Source: CAZBWS01 sp964495705
Lineage (GTDB): Bacteria; Pseudomonadota; Gammaproteobacteria; HTCC5015
Assembly: GCA_964495705.1 (NCBI GenBank)
Contig: CAZBWS010000077.1
Coordinates: 1 to 10,513 of the forward strand
Length of the DNA: 10,513 nt
Direction: 5' to 3'
The position numbers were made by a program, and so were the translations under genes. Of this stretch, positions 1-6,286 are shown in pieces (position 1 is the first letter of the stretch; the number at the start of each line of letters is the position of its first letter). The notes beneath the pieces are model-generated. The model did not search any database and was not told the origin of the DNA. It saw only the letters and a list, made by a program, of their open reading frames with translations.

Positions 1-11
1 ATAAACTTTGA

Positions 12-17
12 TATAAT
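12..17 (+). promoter_or_regulatory. Possible -10 box upstream of queE
   Basis: A perfect TATAAT lies 29 bases before the queE GTG codon. A matching -35 box would fall outside the window, so this is only half a promoter. It would give a leader of about 23 bases. If cpoB lies upstream, as in Pseudomonas, queE could instead be read through from the tol-pal operon. Confidence 0.3.
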
Positions 18-46
18 CCCCAAACTATTTTCCTAGAGTCATTCTC

Positions 47-772
47 GTGTCTGATCTACCTCTTACCTTCGCTGACGATTTAGCCAAGCAAGACGCCGAG
101 CGCTCGCCCCGTCGCCCTGAGGGATTGGGTAAGGACAGTTTGAAAATCTCCGAGCTGTTTTACTCCCTGCAGGGGGAGTCCAGTACGTCGGGTTTCCCCA
201 CGGTGTTTGTACGCCTGACTGGCTGCCCCTTGCGTTGCAGCTATTGTGATTCAGAGTATTCCTTTTATGGCGGCGACTGGCGCAGCTTTGCGGATATTGA
301 GCAGCAGGTGGCAAGCTATGGGGCGAAGTATGTCTGTGTCACCGGTGGTGAACCACTGGCGCAACGGGCTTGTTTGCCTTTTTTGAGCCGCTTATGTGAT
401 GCGGGTTATAGCGTGTCCTTAGAAACAGCAGGTGCATTGGACGTATCCAAGGTGGATCCCCGTGTGGTGAAGGTCATGGACCTGAAAACGCCTGCCTCGA
501 ATGAAGTGGCGCGCAATAAATATGAAAATATCGATTATTTGACCGAGCAGGATCAAGTTAAGTTTGTGATCTGTGATCGCGCGGATTATGACTGGGCGAA
601 GCAGCAGATAGCTCAATTCGAATTGTTGGGTAAGTGTGAAGTATTGATGTCTAGCAGCTATGAACAGCTAAAGCCGAAGGACTTAGCTGACTGGATAGTC
701 GAAGATAGCTTGCAAGTTCGCTTTCAACTCCAAATACATAAATACCTTTGGGGCGATGTTCCAGGGGTTTAG
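47..772 (+). CDS. queE: 7-carboxy-7-deazaguanine synthase QueE (radical SAM)
   Basis: QueE is a cytoplasmic radical SAM enzyme that contracts the ring of 6-carboxy-tetrahydropterin to 7-carboxy-7-deazaguanine in queuosine precursor synthesis. The 4Fe-4S cysteines are C60, C64 and C67 in a CxxxCxxC motif within TGCPLRCSYCDSEY. It is preceded by the substrate-side LFYSLQGE (residues 37-44) and followed by VTGGEPL near residue 100. The start is GTG, with TAGAG (34-38) as a modest ribosome site. The protein of 241 residues carries about 30 residues before the usual family beginning (LKISELFYSLQGE). A shorter start at the TTG codon at 140, behind AAGGA, is possible but its spacing is tight. queC follows after 15 bases, so the two are probably cotranscribed. 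Identification is firm; only the exact start is uncertain. Confidence 0.95.
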   Translation: MSDLPLTFADDLAKQDAERSPRRPEGLGKDSLKISELFYSLQGESSTSGFPTVFVRLTGCPLRCSYCDSEYSFYGGDWRSFADIEQQVASYGAKYVCVTGGEPLAQRACLPFLSRLCDAGYSVSLETAGALDVSKVDPRVVKVMDLKTPASNEVARNKYENIDYLTEQDQVKFVICDRADYDWAKQQIAQFELLGKCEVLMSSSYEQLKPKDLADWIVEDSLQVRFQLQIHKYLWGDVPGV

Positions 773-787
773 TTTAGAAAAATTATT

Positions 788-1462
788 ATGCATAAAAAAG
801 CAGTTGTTCTTCTCTCCGGAGGCTTAGATTCCTCTACGGTATTAGCCTTGGCGCTGAAACAGGGTTATGAGTGTTTCACACTTAGCTTTGACTATGGGCA
901 GCGCCATAGCTCTGAATTAACAGCCTCTGAGCAGCTATCTAAGCAGTTAGGTGCGACGGAACATAAGGTGGTAAAGCTAGACTTGCGCACCATCGGTGGT
1001 TCGGCGCTGACTGATAGTGATATCGATGTGCCGATGCATGAGTCCGAGGGTATTCCTGTGACCTATGTGCCTGCGCGCAATACCGTGTTTTTGTCAATTG
1101 CCTTGGGTTGGGCAGAGGTGCTAGAGGCCTCTGACTTATTTATTGGTGTAAACGCGGTTGATTATTCGGGTTACCCCGATTGTCGTCCTGAGTTTATTCA
1201 GGCCTTTGAAAGCATGGCTAATTTAGCCACCAAGGCAGGTGTAGAGGGCCAACCCTTTACTATTCATACACCCTTGATTGACCTAACTAAGGCACAGATT
1301 ATTCAGCAAGGTGTAGATGCAGGGGTGGACTATTCCTTCACAGTATCTTGCTATGCAGCGAATGAGGCGGGAGAGGCCTGCGGTGAATGTGATTCTTGCC
1401 GTTTACGCAAACAGGGTTTTATGGATGCGGGAAGGCTCGACCCGACGCGTTATATCATCTAG
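788..1462 (+). CDS. queC: 7-cyano-7-deazaguanine synthase QueC
   Basis: QueC uses ATP and ammonia to convert 7-carboxy-7-deazaguanine to preQ0, the step after QueE. The N-terminal PP-loop is SGGLDSST (residues 10-17), which binds ATP. YVPARNT (93-99) and GVNAVDYSGYPDCRPEF (120-136) are typical of the family. Four C-terminal cysteines, C188, C198, C201 and C204, form the zinc site. The length of 224 residues is normal and the sequence starts at ATG with MHKKAVVLLSGG, as in homologues. There is no clear Shine-Dalgarno sequence before it, which fits translational coupling to queE 15 bases upstream. No terminator is visible before the tRNA gene, so the que transcript may continue to the hairpin at 1675-1707. 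Confidence 0.97.
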   Translation: MHKKAVVLLSGGLDSSTVLALALKQGYECFTLSFDYGQRHSSELTASEQLSKQLGATEHKVVKLDLRTIGGSALTDSDIDVPMHESEGIPVTYVPARNTVFLSIALGWAEVLEASDLFIGVNAVDYSGYPDCRPEFIQAFESMANLATKAGVEGQPFTIHTPLIDLTKAQIIQQGVDAGVDYSFTVSCYAANEAGEACGECDSCRLRKQGFMDAGRLDPTRYII

Positions 1463-1534
1463 CCCATTGGGTAGTGATTTAAACGCCACTAGGGTACTTG
1501 CCGCGACTTTTTGTATAAAAATCAGCAAAATGTC

Positions 1535-1563
1535 TTGTGAAGAATTAAGGCTTTAGGTATTAT
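1535..1563 (+). promoter_or_regulatory. Sigma-70 promoter of the tRNA-Lys gene
   Basis: TTGTGA (1535-1540, 4 of 6 consensus bases) and TATTAT (1558-1563, 5 of 6) are separated by exactly 17 bases. Transcription would begin near 1570, about 20 bases before the mature tRNA end. The stretch after the -10 box (TCGCCCTCC) is C-rich, as is common at stringently controlled stable-RNA promoters. This is inferred from sequence only. Confidence 0.6.
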
Positions 1564-1590
1564 TCGCCCTCCTCGAAAGAGGCCAGCTGT

Positions 1591-1666
1591 GGGTCGTTAG
1601 CTCAGTTGGTAGAGCAGTTGGCTTTTAACCAATTGGTCGAGCGTTCGAGTCGCTCACGACCCACCA
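1591..1666 (+). tRNA. tRNA-Lys (anticodon UUU)
   Basis: The 76 bases fold as a full cloverleaf. The acceptor stem is GGGTCGT paired with ACGACCC, the D arm is GCTC/GAGC, and the anticodon stem is GTTGG/CCAAT around loop CTTTTAA with anticodon TTT. The T arm is GAGCG/CGCTC around TTCGAGT. The discriminator is A1663 and the CCA end is encoded (1664-1666). The position just after queE-queC matches the gene order seen in Pseudomonas. tRNA-Lys is not itself a queuosine acceptor, so the link to the que genes is positional, not functional. Confidence 0.97.
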
Positions 1667-1674
1667 TTAATACT

Positions 1675-1707
1675 AAAAAAGGCGAACCTATTGGTTCGCC
1701 TTTTTTT
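1675..1707 (+). terminator. Rho-independent terminator after tRNA-Lys
   Basis: GGCGAACC (1681-1688) and GGTTCGCC (1693-1700) form a perfect 8-bp stem with loop TATT, followed by seven T. Six A before the stem can extend it by pairing with the T run. It ends the tRNA transcript and probably any queE-queC read-through. The A run also gives it terminator-like geometry on the opposite strand, but no minus-strand gene ends here. Confidence 0.92.
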
Positions 1708-2103
1708 ATGTTTATATGCTTTTTATTTAATACTTCTTGACGAACTTAGCATTCAGGTTCTTGTTCAGCCCACATGCTTTGGCTTAGATAGTTCCATCAG
1801 TGGCTACTTATCCGACCCTATTATACAAGGCAAAAGCAGTCTCCGTTTCTAAGGTTAACGCGAGCCTTTTTCTGGTTTTATGGCTTGTTTGTTGCTAATG
1901 CCGGTAAAATTGAGCTCACAGGTGAGCCCTGAGGTGCAGTATCGTGGATTGCAGCGACAACAAAGTGATTTGCTATGGATTAGGGGCTTCATTATCTGGT
2001 CAAACACTGGTTTAATACGAGTCTTAAATAATAATGCACTTTCAAAAGCGGTGGAGATGGGTGTTAAACAGGGCAACAGAAAGTTTGCCCACTTTAGCCG
2101 CTT
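1708..2103. other. Gene-poor stretch with no recognisable gene
   Basis: This stretch separates the tRNA terminator from the acyl-CoA synthetase promoter. Short open frames of 73-75 codons exist on both strands (1880-2107 plus, 1855-2076 minus). Neither has a convincing ribosome site or recognisable domain, and they overlap each other. No good sigma-70 promoter was found inside it. The only structured element seen is the nested inverted repeat at its right end. It could hold a decayed gene or an unrecognised small RNA, but nothing visible proves either. Confidence 0.5.
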
Positions 2104-2105
2104 TT
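2044..2105 (+). repeat. Nested inverted repeat upstream of the acyl-CoA synthetase promoter
   Basis: The outer arms AAAAGCGG (2044-2051) and CCGCTTTT (2098-2105) are perfect reverse complements. Inside them, TAAA (2065-2068) pairs with TTTA (2093-2096), and GGGCAA (2071-2076) pairs with TTGCCC (2085-2090) around an 8-base loop. As RNA this would be one long interrupted hairpin ending in four U, so it could be a weak terminator or part of a small RNA. As DNA it could be a protein-binding region. The right arm just touches the -35 box at 2104. Confidence 0.45.
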
Positions 2106-2131
2106 GATATTGGTTTGATCATTTATATAAA
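2104..2131 (+). promoter_or_regulatory. Sigma-70 promoter of the acyl-CoA synthetase gene
   Basis: TTGATA (2104-2109, 5 of 6) and TATAAA (2126-2131, 5 of 6) are separated by 16 bases. The start of transcription would be near 2138. That lies downstream of the first possible ATG (2131), and is the main reason for preferring the ATG at 2182 as translation start. Confidence 0.6.
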
Positions 2132-2136
2132 TGATC
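2117..2136. promoter_or_regulatory. Perfect 20-bp palindrome, probable operator over the -10 box
   Basis: GATCATTTATATAAATGATC reads the same on both strands with no mismatch and no spacer. The -10 box at 2126-2131 sits inside it, so a bound dimeric regulator would block RNA polymerase. Both ends are GATC, the Dam methylation site. The regulator is unknown; it does not resemble the PsrA or E. coli FadR consensus as I remember them. Confidence 0.6.
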
Positions 2137-2181
2137 GATAAGACAATACAACTCGATTCCGAGATAGGCTCCATAAAAATT

Positions 2182-3879
2182 ATGAATTTAGTAGAAATCG
2201 CCAAGAACAAAGCTCCAATAGAAATGTTTTATCACTGGGAAAAGGAACGTCCCACCTCTGTTTACCTGCGACAACCTATCGATAATGTTTGGCATGACTA
2301 TACCTGGGCTGATGTTAGCTATCGCGTACGTCGTTTGACAGCTGCACTTTACGAGATGGGCCTGCAGAGGGGTGATAAAGTTTCTATATTGTCTAAAAAC
2401 TGCGCTGAGTGGTTAATTACTGATTTAGCCTTGCAGTTAGGTGGCTTTGTTAGTGTTCCTATGTACTTTGACCTTACGCCTGAGACCATGACTTATGTAC
2501 TGGAGCACTCAGAGGCCAAGGCGCTTTTTGTAGGCAAATTGGATAAGCCTGTTTGGGAGCGATTGAAGCCTGCTGTACCGAGTAATATTAAGCAAATTGC
2601 CTTTTCCTATCATGGTGATGATGGTGATTTTAAACGCGATGATTTTGAATATAAACTGATGGATATGGTTGAGGCTAACGAACCCTTTACCGAAAGCCCT
2701 GTGCCAGATGATGAAGATATTTGGACCATGGTGTATACCTCGGGTACAACGGGATACCCCAAAGGGGCGGTACACTGTTACCGCGCACCTCGATTTGTCG
2801 GTGAGCGTTCGATCAAAGCCTTTGGCTTAACTGAGCAGGAACGTGCGCTTTCCTTCCTTCCTCTGGCTCATGTTGCTGAGCGTCTACTCGTTGCTACGGC
2901 GAGCGTCTATTGCAGTGGCCAAGTTAACTTTGTTCAATCATTAAACACATTCCAGCGCGACCTCTGCGAAGTGCAGCCGACATTATTTTTCTCTGTGCCT
3001 CGCTTGTGGAAGAAATTCCAGGGTGGAATTTTAGAAAAAATGCCACAGGAAAAACTGGATGTAATGTTGCGTATACCTATTTTACGTAAAATCGTAGCTA
3101 AGAAATTGCGTGGCAAGCTGGGCTTGGCTGAAGCGCGTATGGTTATCTCTGGTGCTGCTCCTATCGCCCCAGCACTATTAGAATGGTATAAAAAAGTCGG
3201 TGTAGAAATTCTAGAAGGTTATGGCATGACAGAAAATTTTGCCTATGGCTGTATTGGCCGCCCCGATGCTAATAAGATGGGTACAGTGGGTCTGCCTATG
3301 GAAGGCTGCGGCTTTAAAATTAGCGAAGAAGGTGAGATCCTATTTAAAAGCCCAACCTTAATGAAGGAGTATTATAAAGCGCCGGATAAAACGGCCGAAG
3401 CATTAACCGAAGATGGCTATTACCGTACTGGTGATTTAGGCGAGGTAGATGCGCAAGGTTTTGTGAAAATCTCAGGCCGCTCCAAAGAAATTTTCAAAAC
3501 AGAGAAGGGAGAGTATGTCGCTCCTGCACCGATTGAAGGCAAGGTTTCATCTTTTAAAGACTTTGAACAAATCTGTCTAGGTGGTATCGGCTTGGCACAA
3601 CCCATTTTGGTGGCGACGTTGACCGAGCAAGGGCAAACAAAACCGCAGTCAGAGTTAACGGCAGCGATTGCTGCACATATTACGAATTTAAATAAAGAGC
3701 TACTCAATCATGAAAAAATTGGCGGTGTTGTCATTGCTGCTGAAGATTGGTTGCCAGATACAGGGATGGTGACACCTACCTTGAAAATTAAACGTAATAA
3801 AGTGGAAGAACGTTATGCGGATATGATGCTGAAAATCACCCAGTCGAAGGATGCTGTTTTATGGGAAAAGTCGGCGTAA
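2182..3879 (+). CDS. AMP-binding long-chain acyl-CoA synthetase-like protein
   Basis: This is an adenylate-forming enzyme that should activate a carboxylic acid, probably a fatty acid, to acyl-AMP and then to acyl-CoA. Counting from the ATG at 2182 (565 residues), the motifs in order are: P-loop YTSGTTGYPKG near 185-195; SFLPLAHVAER near 224-234, typical of the FAA1 long-chain group; LEGYGMTE near 344-351; GYYRTGDLG near 412-420; and GRSKEIFKTEKGEYVAP near 432-448. The C-terminal lysine region TLKIKRNKVEERY (about 533-545) would carry the adenylation lysine. No signal peptide or membrane segment is seen. An in-frame ATG at 2131 adds 17 residues, but it lies in the palindrome and -10 box. MNLVEIAKNKAPIEMFYHW is a more natural beginning, although its ribosome site is poor. 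The true substrate cannot be read from sequence. A terminator follows directly. Confidence 0.88.
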   Translation: MNLVEIAKNKAPIEMFYHWEKERPTSVYLRQPIDNVWHDYTWADVSYRVRRLTAALYEMGLQRGDKVSILSKNCAEWLITDLALQLGGFVSVPMYFDLTPETMTYVLEHSEAKALFVGKLDKPVWERLKPAVPSNIKQIAFSYHGDDGDFKRDDFEYKLMDMVEANEPFTESPVPDDEDIWTMVYTSGTTGYPKGAVHCYRAPRFVGERSIKAFGLTEQERALSFLPLAHVAERLLVATASVYCSGQVNFVQSLNTFQRDLCEVQPTLFFSVPRLWKKFQGGILEKMPQEKLDVMLRIPILRKIVAKKLRGKLGLAEARMVISGAAPIAPALLEWYKKVGVEILEGYGMTENFAYGCIGRPDANKMGTVGLPMEGCGFKISEEGEILFKSPTLMKEYYKAPDKTAEALTEDGYYRTGDLGEVDAQGFVKISGRSKEIFKTEKGEYVAPAPIEGKVSSFKDFEQICLGGIGLAQPILVATLTEQGQTKPQSELTAAIAAHITNLNKELLNHEKIGGVVIAAEDWLPDTGMVTPTLKIKRNKVEERYADMMLKITQSKDAVLWEKSA

Positions 3880-3896
3880 GCCTTTCCCTATAATAT

Positions 3897-3932
3897 AAAA
3901 AAGCCCTTGTCATTTGATAGGGGCTTTTTTTT
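3897..3932 (+). terminator. Rho-independent terminator of the acyl-CoA synthetase gene
   Basis: AAAAAAGCCCTTGTC (3897-3911) pairs with GATAGGGGC and the following T run (3916-3932) around loop ATTT. It includes two G-T pairs in the upper stem. Eight T follow the stem. It sits 18 bases after the stop codon. Confidence 0.92.
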
Positions 3933-3973
3933 GCGAGTGATATAAGCTTTGAAATAAAAAATAGGGCGTTGAT

Positions 3974-4199
3974 GTGGTTAAAGATAAAAAGGGAGTGCTA
4001 GAGGGTTTGTTGGTTATTGATTTAAGCCGGACTTTGGACGTATGTTGCCCAGCTTTTTCGAACAGTTAAATGGGGGTAAAGAAAGTTTAGCTATAGACCT
4101 TAAAAGCGAGGAGGGCTTAAAAGTTATTCGTGACCTTGCTAAGAATGCGGATGCCTTTATAGAGAGTCTTCGACCTGGTGTGGTGAGGCGTCTAGGCGT
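3974..4199 (+). pseudogene. CaiB/BaiF CoA-transferase family gene start, internally deleted, frameshifted, cut by gap
   Basis: CaiB/BaiF (family III) enzymes move CoA between acids or racemise 2-methylacyl-CoAs. From GTG at 3974, with AGGG (3963-3966) as ribosome site, the frame reads VVKDKKGVLEGLLVIDLSRTL, the usual family beginning, then runs into a stop at about 4067. In another frame, from about 4039, the sequence continues FFEQLNGGKESLAIDLKSEEG and then FIESLRPGVVRRLG, which is the family's next conserved part. Between DLSR and the DLK motif about 30-35 residues normally present (the GPYCT...LADLGADVIKVE part) are missing. A deletion of roughly 100 bases with a frame change explains this. 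The remaining gene, including the catalytic aspartate, would lie in or beyond the gap. Since the break is close to a contig end, an assembly error is a real alternative to a true pseudogene. Confidence 0.65.
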
Positions 4200-4299
4200 N
4201 NNNNNNNNNNNNNNNNNNNNNNNNNNNNNNNNNNNNNNNNNNNNNNNNNNNNNNNNNNNNNNNNNNNNNNNNNNNNNNNNNNNNNNNNNNNNNNNNNNN
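4200..4299. other. Assembly gap of 100 N
   Basis: Exactly 100 N, the conventional placeholder for a scaffold gap of unknown size. It interrupts the CoA-transferase gene from the left and the last codons of cqsS from the right. The real distance is unknown, and the neighbourhood of the two sides is only as good as the scaffolding. Confidence 0.98.
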
Positions 4300-6063
4300 T
4301 AGCTCACTGAGTATGTGTTGCAGCTTTTCCAAGTCAAAGGGTTTGAGCATGGTAGCGCTGATGCCCGCGTGCAGGTATTTACCCTCAATTTCTTCAATAT
4401 TACCTGTTATTGCAATAATAGGAATAGAGGCTTTTTGTTGATCATTTAGGGCTCGAATAGCTTGTGCCGCCTCTAAGCCATTCATTCTAGGCATATTGAT
4501 ATCCATGAGTATGAAGTCAAAGGACTCGTTTTGGACGGCTTTAATTGCTTCAAGGCCATCGCACGCTTCTGCTGTATCATAGTTTTTACGTTGTAGTAAA
4601 CGCTGCATAGTGAGTCGCCCTGCAGCATTGTCATCAACGACTAGGGCTCGCTCCTTATGGCCTATAGATATTTTGTTTTTTGGCTTATGTTTTGGCTGTG
4701 TACTAGGCTTTGTTGGGGGTATTGTAAAGCGTTGCCTAAACCAAAAATTACTGCCTTTACCTAGTTCAGATACATAGTCAATTTCACCGCCAATATCATC
4801 TAGCATGCGCTTACAGATAGACAACCCAAGACCCGCACCATCGTATTCTCGTGAAACGGATTCATCAACTTGCCGGAACGGTGTAAATATTTTGTCTTCA
4901 CTGGATGCGTGAATGCCAATGCCGTAGTCAATGACCGAGGTTTCTAGGGTTACATCATTGCTGCTTAAAGCGTCATTAAATATATGAAGTTTAATGTGTT
5001 CTTGGTCGGCAAACTTAACTGCGTTGGTGAGTAAGTTTAATAGTACCTGCCTAAAGCAGGAGAGGTCGCCAGATAAGTAGTCTGGCACATCTTCAGCTAT
5101 TTCAACTTTGATTTCTAAGCCTTTGTCTTCGGCTTTAAGAGAGGTTAGGGCACAAATATTATGAACGGTTTCTTGTAGGGAGAAAGCTTCATTTTTTACC
5201 GTTCTTGCTCCAGCTTCTAGTTTTGAGTAGTTTAATATGTCATCTAATAAACTATTTAGCATGCCACTTGACTGTGATAAGACATCCACATATTCAGCCT
5301 GTGTTGCGCTTAGCTCGTCTTGTTTTAGCAGCTTAGAAACACCCATAATACCGTTCATGGGGTTTTTAAGCTCGTGACTCATCATGGCAAAAAACTTGGA
5401 TTTAGTCTGGTTGGCGAGTTCAACCCTAGCTTGTTCCGTTTTAAGCTCCACAATGGTTTGATTTAAGTCTTCTGTACGTAGGGCTACCTCTTGCTCTAAA
5501 GTCTCAGCATGGAGCTCGGTGTTGTGCTGTAAACGGTGGTGTCGAGTATTACAGATAACGCCGCCGCCTAAAGCAAAGGCAAAAATGGGGATGTATTCTG
5601 GCAGGAAATTGCTGAAGGAAACCGCATCGCCATTGATAATCAAAGTAGCGTAGGCTAGAGCAAAGCCTAAGGCTGTCATGGATGTAACTAGTAACCAATT
5701 GTAAACCAGTAATATCAACAAAAATAGGCCTGCCATGGTCGACATCGTCCAAACCACAGAAAAGTCATTTTTTAGCAGCATGAAGCTGAAAAAGTAGGGC
5801 ATCGTGATTAAGGCTGTGATGAAAAAATAATAGGGAAAATACTGTTTTATACGAAGGCTAAAGTAAGGGTAGATGACCCAAGGAATACTTATCATCGAAC
5901 AAAAAAACCGCAGCGGTAGGTTTTCATAGGGCTGAGGGAATATATTGTTCCATATTAAGAAGTACAGGGGGAAGCCTAAGCTACAGAGCAAGCCAACAAC
6001 GACTAGGTTGGTTTTTGCATGGTCAAAAAAACCTGTAGTTCCCCAATTAATGCGTTCCTGCAT
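4300..6063 (-). CDS. cqsS: CqsS-type hybrid sensor kinase, alpha-hydroxyketone (CAI-1) receptor, 3' end in gap
   Basis: This inner-membrane hybrid kinase should bind the CqsA product and pass phosphate to a phosphorelay. Residues 18-171 form about six helices and match Vibrio cholerae CqsS as I remember it, including LGFP, PQPYENL, FFSFMLLKND and YIPIF. A charged, probably coiled-coil linker (about 175-222) leads to the HisKA H box MMSHELKNPMNG with H230. The HATPase part has N347 in NLLTNAVKFA, D379 in DYGIGI, FTPFRQVDES and GAGLGLSI (409-416). After a Pro/Lys-rich linker (449-466) comes a receiver domain with acidic pair D477/D478, phospho-acceptor D521 (LMDINMPRMNG), T553 and K574 (MLKPF). 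The sequence enters the gap at LQHILSEL, so few residues are probably missing. The start is ATG at 6063, with AGGA (6072-6075) eight bases before it. It lies divergent from cqsA, as in V. cholerae. The kinase half differs from Vibrio CqsS and is closer to BarA-like hybrids. Confidence 0.87.
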
Positions 6064-6140
6064 ATAAAAAATTCCTGACGTATTTATAGGCTTGATTTTG
6101 CAGTATTAGACAGACAAATAGCATCTATTCGTATACCTTC

Positions 6141-6169
6141 ATTATGGGGATATGCTTGAGTTTAGGCAA
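6141..6169 (-). promoter_or_regulatory. Candidate sigma-70 promoter of cqsS
   Basis: On the minus strand TTGCCT (6169-6164, 4 of 6) and CATAAT (6146-6141, 5 of 6) are separated by 17 bases. Transcription would start near 6134, giving a leader of about 70 bases before the cqsS ATG. A small dyad, AATAG-CAT-CTATT (6117-6129), lies in that leader. Confidence 0.4.
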
Positions 6170-6241
6170 TACGATAATTAATGAGATCATGAATTTAAAA
6201 CAACACGGAGGTTTAATCGCATAACTCGTCTGCTGTCTAAA

Positions 6242-6270
6242 TTGGCATGTCAACTGTAAATCCATATAAA
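6242..6270 (+). promoter_or_regulatory. Candidate sigma-70 promoter of cqsA, very close to the start codon
   Basis: TTGGCA (6242-6247, 5 of 6) and TATAAA (6265-6270, 5 of 6) have a 17-base spacer. The expected transcription start (about 6277) falls inside the ribosome site AGGAA (6276-6280), so the leader would be only about 10 bases. The -35 box is part of a near-palindrome, TTGGCATGTCAA (6242-6253), which could be an operator. Confidence 0.45.
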
Positions 6271-6286
6271 AAAACAGGAATGAGAT

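Noticed and set aside
1472..1491. TAGTG/CACTA inverted repeat after queC as a terminator
   Set aside because: Only five base pairs with a ten-base loop and no T run; too weak to call.
1317..1556. A 79-codon open frame overlapping the end of queC
   Set aside because: It lies mostly inside queC in another frame, has no ribosome site and shows no recognisable protein features; its end runs through the tRNA promoter.
1880..2107. A 75-codon open frame in the gene-poor stretch
   Set aside because: No ribosome site, no recognisable domain, an equally long frame on the opposite strand, and its end is built from the nested inverted repeat. Kept only as part of the intergenic description.
4014..4299. 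Open frames running through the N block
   Set aside because: N positions translate as unknown residues and never stop, so these frames are artefacts of the gap. The kinase is given from its first real base at 4300.
6189..6224. An 11-residue leader-like frame (MNLKQHGGLIA) upstream of cqsA
   Set aside because: Weak ribosome site, no attenuator-like hairpin after it and no repeated codons; it is likely upstream of the cqsA transcript start.
6243..6258. Sigma-54 promoter for cqsA
   Set aside because: The -24 part TGGCATG fits, but the -12 part is CTGTA instead of TTGCA, so the essential GC is lost. The overlapping sigma-70 hexamers are the better match.
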